This document shows, piece by piece, positions 49,538 to 56,594 of a stretch of DNA of 64,000 nt. Made by a program: the position numbers and the translations under genes. The notes below the pieces were generated by a model. It saw nothing but the letters and a program-made list of their open reading frames with translations. It was not told where the DNA came from and ran no database searches. This stretch comes from DATFDN01 sp963762525 (GTDB lineage: Bacteria > Pseudomonadota > Alphaproteobacteria > Acetobacterales > Acetobacteraceae): positions 186,001 to 250,000 of the forward strand of contig CAVXKT010000002.1 in NCBI GenBank assembly GCA_963762525.1, read 5' to 3'. How positions within the stretch are numbered: the stretch's first letter is position 1; every line of letters starts with the position of its first letter.

Positions 49538-50317
49538 TTAATCCGGCCGCGAGGCTCGCTGCGTGTCCCCGGAATTGACCTGATGCGCCCGCAGAAACGC
49601 ACGCACCTGCTCGATCGTCCTCGCCTTCAGTTCCGGCGGCTCTCGCCAGGGAAACACGGTTGATTGCGCATTCGGTGCCAGCGCCGCCACGTCCACCGAG
49701 GCTTGCAACGGATGCGCGGGCGTATCGTCGGGCATGACCAGCATCGGCGTTTGACAAGAGCGCGCGAACTCCCGTGTCACGCTGTAGAGGAAGTCCGGGC
49801 GCACGCGATAGAGATTGTGCAGATAGGCCTCGACCGTCGCCATCGTCAGGTCGGGCCGACGCGCCAGCAGTTCCGGCGCCCAGACGTCTCGCCCCGAGTT
49901 GTACATGACATCGGGGTTCTCCGGCCGGTGCCCGACCGTCTGGCACAGCACGCCCGCCACCACGCGATCCGGAGCGCGCTGCATCAGCTTCAGAGCGAAG
50001 CAGCCGCCGATGCAGTAGCCCATGTAGAAGAACCGACTGATGCCGAGATGGTCCATCAGCCCGAGTTGGTCGTCGGCGAATGCGCCCCACGGGTCATCGA
50101 CCGGGATCGGGCCGGTGGACTCGCCGCCATTGGCGTTGCGCTGATCCATCGTGATGCAGCGGAAATCGGATTTGAGGGCCTCCATCGCATTGAAGACCGC
50201 GGTCGGCCAGTTGCCGACCCTGGAGTTCAGACCGCCTCCGGGCGTAACCAGGAGCGGAAAGCCGCTGCCGGCCTCTTCATAGCGGATGCGGACGTCGCCT
50301 CGCTGATAGAATGGCAT
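49538..50317 (-). CDS. alpha/beta hydrolase with predicted Cys nucleophile
   Basis: 259 residues, intact. Alpha/beta-hydrolase fold with LVTPGGGLNS (oxyanion loop), ITMDQRNANGGESTG, and the nucleophile elbow FYMGYCIGGCFALKLM, where the usual Ser is Cys (GYCIGG). TPMLVMPDDTPAHPLQAS holds the likely acid residue. The C-terminal His is not obvious. Cys nucleophiles occur in dienelactone hydrolase and some C-C or lactone hydrolases, so a lactone or thioester substrate is possible (inference). Lies 6 bp after the yghU-like gene and probably shares its transcript. Confidence 0.8.
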   Translation of the reverse strand: MPFYQRGDVRIRYEEAGSGFPLLVTPGGGLNSRVGNWPTAVFNAMEALKSDFRCITMDQRNANGGESTGPIPVDDPWGAFADDQLGLMDHLGISRFFYMGYCIGGCFALKLMQRAPDRVVAGVLCQTVGHRPENPDVMYNSGRDVWAPELLARRPDLTMATVEAYLHNLYRVRPDFLYSVTREFARSCQTPMLVMPDDTPAHPLQASVDVAALAPNAQSTVFPWREPPELKARTIEQVRAFLRAHQVNSGDTQRASRPD

Positions 50318-50323
50318 GACGCT

Positions 50324-51199
50324 CTACTCCGCCGCCGCCAGTTTGTCCCGGGTCTTCGTCATGAAGTCGCTCGCGTCATGGCGTTCGTGCAGCTGGCTCG
50401 ACGGCTCGCCGCCGGTGCGATTGACCATCCGTCCGCGCTGCACCGCCGGGCGCGCGTAGATCGCATCGGCCCAGCGGTTGACGTGCTTGTAGTCCTGCAC
50501 CGCCAGGAACTCGGCCGCTCCATACTGGCCGAACTTCACCAGGCCGCCATACCAGGGCCAGGCGGCCATGTCGGCGATCGAATAGGCGTCGCCCGCCAGG
50601 TACTCGTTGTCCGCGAGGCGCTTGTCGAGCACATCGAGCAGCCGCTTCGTCTCCATGGTGAAGCGGTTGATCGGGTATTCCATCTTTGCCGGGGCATAGG
50701 CGTAGAAGTGGCCGAACCCGCCGCCGAGATAGGGCGCGCTGCCCATCTGCCAGAACAGCCACGACAGGCATTCGGCGCGCGCTTCGGCCTCGGTCGGCAG
50801 GAACGCCCCGAACTTCTCCGCAAGATAGAGCAGGATCGCACCCGATTCGAACACCCGGATGGGCTTCGGACCGCTGCGGTCGACAAGCGCCGGGATCTTG
50901 GAGTTGGGATTGACCGCGACGAAACCGCTGCCGAACTGATCGCCGTCGCCGATGCGGATCAGCCAGGCATCGTATTCCGCGCCCTTATGGCCGAGCGCCA
51001 GCAGCTCCTCCAGCAGCACCGTGACCTTCACGCCGTTCGGCGTGCCCTGCGAATAGAGTTGCAGCGGATGCCGCCCGACCGGCAGCTTCTTCTCATGCGT
51101 GGAACCGGCGACCGGACGGTTGATGTTCGCGAACCGACCGCCGCTCGGCTGGTCCCAGGTCCAAACCTCGGGGGGCGTGTATTCAGCTGAGTCGGACAT
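50324..51199 (-). CDS. yghU: glutathione S-transferase family protein, YghU type
   Basis: 291 residues from ATG 51199 (MSDSAEYTPPEVWTWDQPSG). The N-terminal extension PPEVWTWDQPSGGRFANINR, the thioredoxin-like domain with LQLYSQGTPNGVKVTVLLEE, NSKIPALVDRSGPKPIRVFE and SGAILLYLAEKFG, and the helical domain with YLAGDAYSIADMAAWPWYGG match the YghU/nu-class GSTs, which bind two glutathiones and show disulfide-bond reductase activity. An in-frame start further upstream (51244) is less likely. Intact. Confidence 0.9.
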   Translation of the reverse strand: MSDSAEYTPPEVWTWDQPSGGRFANINRPVAGSTHEKKLPVGRHPLQLYSQGTPNGVKVTVLLEELLALGHKGAEYDAWLIRIGDGDQFGSGFVAVNPNSKIPALVDRSGPKPIRVFESGAILLYLAEKFGAFLPTEAEARAECLSWLFWQMGSAPYLGGGFGHFYAYAPAKMEYPINRFTMETKRLLDVLDKRLADNEYLAGDAYSIADMAAWPWYGGLVKFGQYGAAEFLAVQDYKHVNRWADAIYARPAVQRGRMVNRTGGEPSSQLHERHDASDFMTKTRDKLAAAE

Positions 51200-51296
51200 G
51201 CGCTTGGCTCCGGAGATATGGCCGCCAGCCTGGGCCGGCCGCACGGCCGGAGCAAGCCGGGCCGACGCATCGCTGCCCCGACGTCGCCCGCGCCGC

Positions 51297-51761
51297 TCAT
51301 CCCCGCACCACCGGATGATGCGTCACCGGGAAATTCACCGAGCGCGCGATGAAGCATTTGGCGTGCGCCGCCGCGTGCAACGCCAGCGCTTTGTCGCGAT
51401 CGGCGCCGGCGGCGAGCGTCACCTCCGGACGCAACGCCACCGAGGTGAAGCGGCCGCCGCCATCCGCCTCCTCGATCATCTCGCCCTCGGCCGCATCGGC
51501 GTAACCGACAACCACCACGCCGGCCTCGGCGCAGAGATGCAGATACCAGAGCATGTGGCAGCCCGAGAGCGAGGCGAGCAGCAGCTCCTCGGGGTTGTAG
51601 CGCGCCGCATCGCCTCGGAAGGCGGGATCGGCGGAGCCCTCGATCGGCGGCTTGCCGGGCGCCTCGATGCGATGGTCGCGCCCGTAGGCGCGATACGACG
51701 CCGTGCCCTCGCCCCGATTGCCGGTCCATTCGACGCGCGCCGCGTAACGGTGCGTTCTCAT
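51297..51761 (-). CDS. OsmC family protein
   Basis: 154 residues, complete. OsmC/Ohr-fold: NPEELLLASLSGCHMLWYLH with the conserved Cys, RPEVTLAAGADRDKALALHA and HAKCFIARSVNFPV with the second Cys. The two cysteines (about residues 67 and 135) match the peroxidatic and resolving positions of this family, which reduces organic hydroperoxides. The first ~12 codons (MRTHRYAARVEW) are duplicated 573 bp away next to pdxJ (52309-52338), so the 5' end lies in a duplicated segment. Confidence 0.88.
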   Translation of the reverse strand: MRTHRYAARVEWTGNRGEGTASYRAYGRDHRIEAPGKPPIEGSADPAFRGDAARYNPEELLLASLSGCHMLWYLHLCAEAGVVVVGYADAAEGEMIEEADGGGRFTSVALRPEVTLAAGADRDKALALHAAAHAKCFIARSVNFPVTHHPVVRG

Positions 51762-51835
51762 TCGCGCTCCTTTACGCCACCATGGGCAGCGACCGCGGCG
51801 CGGAAGCCCATTATCAACGCGTCTGGGCCGCCATC
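51725..51835. repeat. direct repeat copy 1: osmC 5' end plus degenerate pdxJ 3' end
   Basis: Bases 51736-51765 are identical to 52309-52338 (30 of 30: CGCGCCGCGTAACGGTGCGT followed by TCTCATTCGC). Similarity continues on both sides, including GCGGAAGCCCATTATCAACGCG here versus GGGAAAGCCCATCATCAGCGCG in the true pdxJ end. So this stretch holds the osmC start joined to a decayed copy of the end of pdxJ. Confidence 0.75.
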
Positions 51836-52014
51836 GCCGCCAGGATGCTATCTCTCAACTTTCGGCAGGCAGTGGTGCATTCGGCAATCTTCGCCAAGGT
51901 GGCCTCCATCCTCGCCTTGTCGCTCGGTTCTATTCCGTATTCGCCGCTGGTCTTATCCATCTTTCGATACTGCGCCGGGTCGGCATCCTTGGGGGCGTCT
52001 GATCGACGAACCAT
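51814..52014 (-). CDS. possible small protein of unknown function
   Basis: 66 residues (MVRRSDAPKDADPAQYRKMD...), rich in charged residues, with a predicted helix carrying two Cys in LAKIAECTTACRKLRDSILA. It lies in the spacer between the two copies of the pdxJ/osmC junction, and its last codons run into the degenerate pdxJ copy. No good Shine-Dalgarno is visible. I recognise no family; the composition looks protein-like, but it may be a chance frame. Confidence 0.35.
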   Translation of the reverse strand: MVRRSDAPKDADPAQYRKMDKTSGEYGIEPSDKARMEATLAKIAECTTACRKLRDSILAAMAAQTR

Positions 52015-52186
52015 GGATCACGGACGGGGGACTGCGTAATCGTGGCCCGCGCCTCAATCGGCGGAAGCGGTTCATCTCGTGTCATGCCGCTCTATAGCTG
52101 AGAGGGGGAGCGCAGTGCCACAGCGGGTCGCGAGGCAAGGAATTGCTCTATGAGACGGGATGCGTTCAGATTCTAACCGTGAAGCC

Positions 52187-52277
52187 CGTCATTGCGAGCC
52201 GAAGGCGAAGCAATCCAGGCCCACTTCAGGGTGTTGCCCGCCTGGATTGCTTCGTCGCTTCGCTCCTCGCAATGACG
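52187..52277. repeat. palindromic repeat CGTCATTGCGAG... (family C)
   Basis: Left arm CGTCATTGCGAGCCGAAGGC continuing GAAGCAATCCAGG (52187-52219); right arm CCTGGATTGCTTCGTCGCTT continuing CGCTCCTCGCAATGACG (52241-52277); 21-nt spacer. This is a widely dispersed bacterial palindrome with CGTCATTGCGAG ends. It lies in the 316-bp gene-poor spacer 52015-52330, whose other part (52015-52186) shows no supported feature apart from a possible TAGCTGAGAGGGGGAGCG purine-rich run. Confidence 0.85.
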
Positions 52278-52297
52278 ACCGTGCGGTTCCATCTCAT

Positions 52298-52405
52298 TCC
52301 ATTCCACTCGCGCCGCGTAACGGTGCGTTCTCATTCGCCCGGCCCCTTCAGCGCCGCCACATAGGCCGCGACGGCGGCGGGAAAGCCCATCATCAGCGCG
52401 TCCGC
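52298..52405. repeat. direct repeat copy 2: pdxJ 3' end plus osmC 5' fragment
   Basis: Copy 2 of the junction: it contains the true end of pdxJ (stop at 52331) followed directly by a fragment of the osmC start (MRTHRYAARVEW) that runs into unrelated sequence and the family C palindrome. The 30-bp core 52309-52338 is identical to 51736-51765. The arrangement suggests that pdxJ was once followed immediately by osmC and that the junction was duplicated around an inserted ~480-bp spacer. Confidence 0.75.
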
Positions 52406-53074
52406 CGTGAGTTCGTGGCCGATCGAGGCTTCGGCCAGGAAGCCGATTCGCGCGATCAGCGGCGGGATGTTGTGCAGGTTCAGATCGTGTCCGGCATTGA
52501 CAGCAAGCCCCGCCGCGCGCGCCGCCTCCGCGGTCGCGGCGCAGCTATCGAGCAGCGCCGCGTGGCTGCCGCTTCGGAACGCCGCCGAGTAAGCGCCGGT
52601 GTAGATTTCGACCCCGTCGGCGCCGGCGTGCCGCACCCGCGCAACGACCGAGGGATCGGGATCGATAAACAGGATCACCCGGGCGCCGATCGCTTGCAGC
52701 GCCTTGATCGCCGGCGCCGCGATCGCCGCCTCAGCCGCATCCAGCTCCCATCCCTTCTCCGAGGTGAAGACGCCGGGCGCATCCGGGACCAGCGTGCATT
52801 GGGCGGGCCGGGTCGCGCGCGCGATCTCCAGCAGGCGCGCGTCGGGATAGCCCTCCACGTTCAGCTCGATGTCGCGCAGCGGCGCCAGCAGATTGGCGAG
52901 CATCGGCACGTCGGCGGCGCGAATGTGGCGCTCGTCGGGTCGCGGATGGACAGTGATTCCGCGCGCGCCGGCGGTGATCGCCGCGCGGGCGAAATCGGCC
53001 AGGTCGGGAACGCCGGTGCGACGGGAGTTGCGCAGCAGCGCGACCTTGTTGAGATTGACGCTGAGCCGGGCCAT
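52331..53074 (-). CDS. pdxJ: pyridoxine 5'-phosphate synthase
   Basis: 247 residues, complete. Condenses 1-deoxyxylulose 5-phosphate (the product of dxs) with 3-amino-2-oxopropyl phosphate to give PNP. Motifs: LSVNLNKVALLRNSRRTGVP at the N-terminus, GITVHPRPDERHIR, ELNVEGYPDARLLEI, VNAGHDLNLHNIPPLI and ASIGHELTADALMMGF at the C-terminus. ATG 53074 overlaps the thiE stop (TAATG). thiE and pdxJ together make a small cofactor operon behind fba. Confidence 0.95.
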   Translation of the reverse strand: MARLSVNLNKVALLRNSRRTGVPDLADFARAAITAGARGITVHPRPDERHIRAADVPMLANLLAPLRDIELNVEGYPDARLLEIARATRPAQCTLVPDAPGVFTSEKGWELDAAEAAIAAPAIKALQAIGARVILFIDPDPSVVARVRHAGADGVEIYTGAYSAAFRSGSHAALLDSCAATAEAARAAGLAVNAGHDLNLHNIPPLIARIGFLAEASIGHELTADALMMGFPAAVAAYVAALKGPGE

Positions 53075-53709
53075 TACGCCGCCGCTTCCCGAATGGCCGC
53101 GTTGAGCGCGGCGACGCCGCCCGCCGGCCCTCCCGGATGGTCCCACACCGCTCCGACCACCGCCAGGAAGTCGGCGCCGGCTTGGACCAGCGGAGCGCAA
53201 TTCGCCGCGGTGATGCCGCCGATGGCGCAGCACGGCAGCTCCATCAACTCCGACCACCAGCGCAGAATCTCGGGTTGGGGCCGATGTATCGCCGCCTTGG
53301 TGGCGGAAGGGTAGAACGCCCCGAAGGCGACGTAGTCGGCGCCGTCCTCGCCCGCCTGCATCGCCAGATCGCGGCTCGCATGGCAGGTCACGCCCAGCAT
53401 CAGGTCGGGGCCGAGCTGCGCCCGCGCCCGCCGCGCAGGCATGTCGGTCTGGCCGACATGGGCGCCGTCGCAGCCCGATTCCCGCACCAGATCGGCGCGA
53501 TCATTCAGCAGAAACGCCGCTTCCCGCTGCTGCGCCACCGGCCGCAGCGCATCGATCGCGCGCCGCCAGGCGTCATCATCGGCATCCTTCAGGCGCAACT
53601 GCACCGCCGCGACGTCGCCCGCGTCCAATGCCGCCGCCAGCAGGTCGGGGAAGCGCGTGAGGTCGAGCGCGAGCGGGGTTATGACATAGAGCCGACAACC
53701 CGCCGGCAT
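53074..53709 (-). CDS. thiE: thiamine-phosphate synthase
   Basis: 211 residues, complete. Joins HMP-PP and thiazole phosphate. TIM-barrel motifs: RLYVITPLALDLTRFPDLL, DVAAVQLRLKDADDDAW, FLLNDRADLVRESGCDGAHV, VGQTDMPARRARAQLG, YVAFGAFYPSATKAAI (phosphate site) and CAIGGITAANCAPLVQAGAD. Starts 3 bp after the fba stop and couples to pdxJ. No TPP riboswitch is visible upstream, as it is an internal operon gene. The LRLKDAD segment replaces the common QLReK, a mild variation. Confidence 0.93.
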   Translation of the reverse strand: MPAGCRLYVITPLALDLTRFPDLLAAALDAGDVAAVQLRLKDADDDAWRRAIDALRPVAQQREAAFLLNDRADLVRESGCDGAHVGQTDMPARRARAQLGPDLMLGVTCHASRDLAMQAGEDGADYVAFGAFYPSATKAAIHRPQPEILRWWSELMELPCCAIGGITAANCAPLVQAGADFLAVVGAVWDHPGGPAGGVAALNAAIREAAA

Positions 53710-53712
53710 CGT

Positions 53713-54627
53713 TCAGTCCTTGCCGAGATAGATGCCGATGATCTTGTCCAGCATGTCGAGCGCGTCCTGCTTCGGGCGCTGGAAGGTGTTGCGGCCGATG
53801 ATGCTGCCGTTGGCGCCGCCGTCGCGCAGGCCCCTGATCTCCTCGTAGATCGCGTCCAGCCCCTTGGCCTCGCCGCCCGAGAACACCACGATCCGCTTGC
53901 CGTCGAACGCCGCCTGCATGATGTGGCGCGCGCGCGCGGCCATGCTGGAAATGTCCACTTTCTCGTACGATTTGCGCGCCGCCTCCAGGCCGATATGCGC
54001 GGTCGGCGGCTTCACCTTGATGATGTTGGCGCCCATCAGCGCCGCCATGTGCGCGGCATAGGCGCAGATATCGACCGCCGTCTCCGCCTCCTTGTTGAGG
54101 TTCGGGCCGCGCGGATAGCTCCACACGACGACGGCGAGGCCGCTCGCCTTCGCCTCCTCGGCGAGCGCACGCAGCTCCTCCATTTGCGAAAATGCGTATT
54201 CGCTGCCCGGATAGATGGTGAAGCCGATGGCGGCGCAGCCGAGGCGGAGCGCGTCCTTGACGCTCCCCGTCACCGCCTGGTCCTTGTTGGTGGCGAGGCT
54301 GTTGGAGCTGTTCAGCTTCAGAATCGTCGGGATCGCCCCGGCGAAGGTTTCGGCGCCGGCGGCGATCATGCCGAGCGGCGCCGCATAGGCCGACAGCCCG
54401 GCATCGAGCGCCAGCTGATAATGGTAATGCGGGTCGTAGGCCGGCGGGTTAGGTGCGAAGCTGCGTGCCGGCCCGTGCTCGAAGCCTTGATCAACGGGCA
54501 GGATGACGACTTTGCCGGTCCCGGCGAGCTTTCCTTGCATGAGGATACGCGCGAGACTCGCCTTCACGCCGGGCGGATCGCCTTCGTACCAGCTCAGGAT
54601 CGTCTTCACTCGCTCGGTGATGCGCAT
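53713..54627 (-). CDS. fbaB: class I fructose-bisphosphate aldolase (DhnA/FbaB type)
   Basis: 304 residues from ATG 54627 (MRITERVKTILSWYEGDPPG); an open extension upstream to 54696 lacks a convincing start. Schiff-base TIM barrel: GKVVILPVDQGFEHGPARSF, LKLNSSNSLATNKDQAVTGS, VVVWSYPRGPNLNKEAETAV, NIIKVKPPT (Lys of the active site) and RIVVFSGGEAKGLDAIYEEI with the phosphate-binding GGANGSIIGRNTFQR. Cleaves fructose 1,6-bisphosphate without zinc. First gene of the fba-thiE-pdxJ unit. Confidence 0.93.
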   Translation of the reverse strand: MRITERVKTILSWYEGDPPGVKASLARILMQGKLAGTGKVVILPVDQGFEHGPARSFAPNPPAYDPHYHYQLALDAGLSAYAAPLGMIAAGAETFAGAIPTILKLNSSNSLATNKDQAVTGSVKDALRLGCAAIGFTIYPGSEYAFSQMEELRALAEEAKASGLAVVVWSYPRGPNLNKEAETAVDICAYAAHMAALMGANIIKVKPPTAHIGLEAARKSYEKVDISSMAARARHIMQAAFDGKRIVVFSGGEAKGLDAIYEEIRGLRDGGANGSIIGRNTFQRPKQDALDMLDKIIGIYLGKD

Positions 54628-54664
54628 GGCCAACCCTCGTCCCGCTTCGCTTGACGGCTTGTAA

Positions 54665-55048
54665 CTACCCCGGATGTCGGGCGCTGTCATCCGCACCCAG
54701 CCAAATCGGAAGCCGCCTCAGGCTGCCGCGCCGCGCCAGATCCAGCGCCGGCGGCCGGTGAGCCAGAACGACGGCGCCGGACGCGGCGGCGATCGCCGCG
54801 ACCGCGTCGCGCCCCGGCGCCGCCTCGTGCAGCACCAGGAAGCGCTGGCCGAGGCGAAGCGCGGCGAGCGCCTGTCCGGAGGCGTCGGCGCAGTCGAGGA
54901 TGTCGGAAACGGGCACCGCCGGCGCGATCTCCCTGGCCGCGGTTATCAGTGCGCGCCACACCGCGCATCCTGTATAGAGCGCCGCACCCGGCGCCGAGAG
55001 AAGGGTGACGGGGCGGGCCGGCGCCAGCGCGGCGCGGGTATCGCTCAT
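54665..55048 (-). CDS. conserved hypothetical protein
   Basis: 127 residues from ATG 55048 (MSDTRAALAPARPVTLLSAP). Alternating hydrophobic strands and helices (YTGCAVWRALITAAREIAPA, SDILDCADASGQALAALRLG, GAVVLAHRPPALDLARRG) look like a small Rossmann-like alpha/beta domain, but no known motif is present. It is 37 bp upstream of fba on the same strand and divergent from the coiled-coil gene before zapA. The function is unknown. Confidence 0.7.
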   Translation of the reverse strand: MSDTRAALAPARPVTLLSAPGAALYTGCAVWRALITAAREIAPAVPVSDILDCADASGQALAALRLGQRFLVLHEAAPGRDAVAAIAAASGAVVLAHRPPALDLARRGSLRRLPIWLGADDSARHPG

Positions 55049-55157
55049 TCCGTGGATGACGACGGCGGGCGCAAGGCCAAGCATGACTTGACCTTGAAGC
55101 GCCCCGCCGCTTTGACTGCAACCGAGGCCGCGCAAATGATCGCGGCGGGGGATTTGA

Positions 55158-55333
55158 TGGCGAGCACGACCGAGGACGCCGACGCGGCCGCCGAGCGATT
55201 GGAGGCCGCGCTCGAGCGCATCGCACGCCGGGCGGCGGTGATGCCGCAACCGGAGACGGAACTGGCGCAGGTGCGCGCGCAGCTCGATGTCCTGATTGCG
55301 CGCCTGCGCGCCGCGCTGGAGCCAACATCCTGA
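55158..55333 (+). CDS. small coiled-coil protein (DUF4164-like), upstream of zapA
   Basis: 58 residues from ATG 55158, chosen for the GGCGGGGGA Shine-Dalgarno; an earlier in-frame ATG at 55137 is possible. The sequence EDADAAAERLEAALERIARR and ETELAQVRAQLDVLIARLRA is a continuous heptad-like coiled coil. A short coiled-coil ORF of this type commonly precedes zapA in alphaproteobacteria, so a role with the Z-ring is plausible but unproved. Ends 15 bp before zapA. Confidence 0.7.
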
Positions 55334-55348
55334 AACGGGAGAGCAGCG

Positions 55349-55690
55349 ATGGCGCAAGTCACCGTACGCATCAACGGCTTCGCCTATACCGTGGGCTGCC
55401 AGGACGGCGAGGAGCAGCATTTGCTGGCGATGGCGGGCGAAATCGAGCGGCGCATCGACAGCATCAAGGCGGTTGCGGGCCAGACCGGCGAGGCACGGAT
55501 GCTGGTGATGGCGGCGCTGCTGATGGCCGACGATCTGTTCGAGTTGGGCCAGGCGCTGCGTGAGGCCGAGCAGCGCGCGGGGACCCCGCCCGCCCCGGGC
55601 CCGCCCGCCTCCGACCCGAAGCTGCAACGCAAGCTCAGCCGACTTGCCCGCCGCGCCGAGGACATTGCGAGCGGGCTGGAGCATCCCTAA
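55349..55690 (+). CDS. zapA: cell division protein ZapA
   Basis: 113 residues. Binds and cross-links FtsZ filaments. N-terminal globular domain VTVRINGFAYTVGCQDGEEQ with HLLAMAGEIERRIDSI, then a coiled coil (MADDLFELGQALREAEQRAG, LQRKLSRLARRAEDIASGLE). Position between the coiled-coil gene and 6S RNA/fau is the conserved proteobacterial arrangement and supports the call. A Shine-Dalgarno GGGAGAG is at 55338. Confidence 0.92.
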   Translation: MAQVTVRINGFAYTVGCQDGEEQHLLAMAGEIERRIDSIKAVAGQTGEARMLVMAALLMADDLFELGQALREAEQRAGTPPAPGPPASDPKLQRKLSRLARRAEDIASGLEHP

Positions 55691-55694
55691 GTTG

Positions 55695-55838
55695 ACGCTG
55701 CGGGGCTGCCCGGTGCGTCAGGCAACTCATCCCCGGGGCCGATAGGCATCCTCTCGGGAGCTGGCTCTGTCGGGATCGTGGTCTCGATATCCGGTGCCCA
55801 CCTGCGCAAGCAGGCTCTGGGAGGATGAAACGCCAACG
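55695..55838 (+). ncRNA. ssrS: 6S RNA
   Basis: The 151-bp gap between zapA and fau is where the 6S RNA gene lies in most proteobacteria. It contains the 6S signature CCCCGGGGCCGATAG (55731-55745), equivalent to CCCCUGAGCCGAUAU of E. coli, then a central region (TCCTCTCGGGAGCTGG) and the 3' half with CCGGTGCCCACCTGC and a GCAAGC apical loop. ACTCATCC and GGATGA pair to help close the stem. 6S RNA binds sigma-70 RNA polymerase in stationary phase. The ends are estimated to within about 10 nt. Confidence 0.75.
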
Positions 55839-55841
55839 GCC

Positions 55842-56423
55842 ATGGCGGCTCCGCACATATCAACCGACGAGCTTGCCGCCGCCAAGCGGGCCGCGCGGAC
55901 CCGGGCGCTGGCGCTTCGCCGCGGCCTCGATCCGGCCGCGGGCGAGCGGCTGGCGGCGCAACTGCTCCGCGCGTGCGCGCCGCCGTCCGGCGCCGTCGTC
56001 GGCGGCTACTGGCCGCTGGCCGACGAGCTCGACATCCGGACGCTGCTGGCCGAGCTATACGCGCGCGGCCATCCGATCGCGCTCCCCGTGACCCCGAAGC
56101 GCGGCGAGGCGCTGCACTTCCGGCGCTGGGAACCGGGCCAGGAAATGACCCGGGAGCGGTTCGGCACCCTCGCGCCCACCGGGCCGGCGCTGGTTCCGGG
56201 GTTCCTGCTGGTCCCGCTGCTCGCCTTCGATCGCACCGGGGCCCGCCTGGGTTACGGCGCCGGCTACTACGACCGCACTCTGGCCGGCCTCCCCGGCGCC
56301 GTCGCCATCGGCTGCGCCTGGGCGGCACTGGAAGTGCCCCGCGTGCCGACCGGGCCGGAGGACGTGCGGCTGGACGCGGTGGCCACGGAGGATGGCGTGG
56401 TATCTCGTCGCGGAGGGGAGTGA
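55842..56423 (+). CDS. fau: 5-formyltetrahydrofolate cyclo-ligase
   Basis: 193 residues from ATG 55842 (MAAPHISTDELAAAKRAART). Converts 5-formyl-THF to 5,10-methenyl-THF using ATP. ATP-binding segment AAAKRAARTRALALRRGLDP, PLADELDIRTLLAELYARGH, and the C-terminal signature LLAFDRTGARLGYGAGYYDR. In E. coli the homologue ygfA also follows 6S RNA on the same transcript. Followed by a family A palindromic repeat rather than a normal terminator. Confidence 0.92.
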   Translation: MAAPHISTDELAAAKRAARTRALALRRGLDPAAGERLAAQLLRACAPPSGAVVGGYWPLADELDIRTLLAELYARGHPIALPVTPKRGEALHFRRWEPGQEMTRERFGTLAPTGPALVPGFLLVPLLAFDRTGARLGYGAGYYDRTLAGLPGAVAIGCAWAALEVPRVPTGPEDVRLDAVATEDGVVSRRGGE

Positions 56424-56443
56424 ATTGTCGGTTCACAACGGTT

Positions 56444-56588
56444 CCCCCTCCCCTTGCGGGAGGGGGCTGGGGGAGGGGTCCGGACCGCACCCGGCCGCGA
56501 TGTTTGGCGCAACCCCTCCCCCTAATCCCCTCCCGCAAGGGGAGGGGGACTAACTCCTCCCCCAATCCCCTCCCTTAAGGGGAGAGGG
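56444..56588. repeat. palindromic repeat cluster (family A) between fau and ymdB-like gene
   Basis: Left arm 56444-56478 (CCCCCTCCCCTTGCGGGAGG...), spacer, right arm 56513-56548 (its reverse complement, ending GCAAGGGGAGGGGG), then a further half-unit 56555-56588 (TCCTCCCCCAATCCCC...AAGGGGAGAGGG). It is the same family as the copy inside ribD. The final GGGGAGAGGG ends 6 nt before the ATG at 56595, so the repeat supplies the Shine-Dalgarno of the downstream gene. Confidence 0.85.
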
Positions 56589-56594
56589 CTCTAA

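Noticed and set aside
52143..52364. Plus-strand 73-codon frame in the pdxJ/osmC spacer
   Set aside because: It translates straight through a palindromic repeat and the duplicated junction; no Shine-Dalgarno or family.
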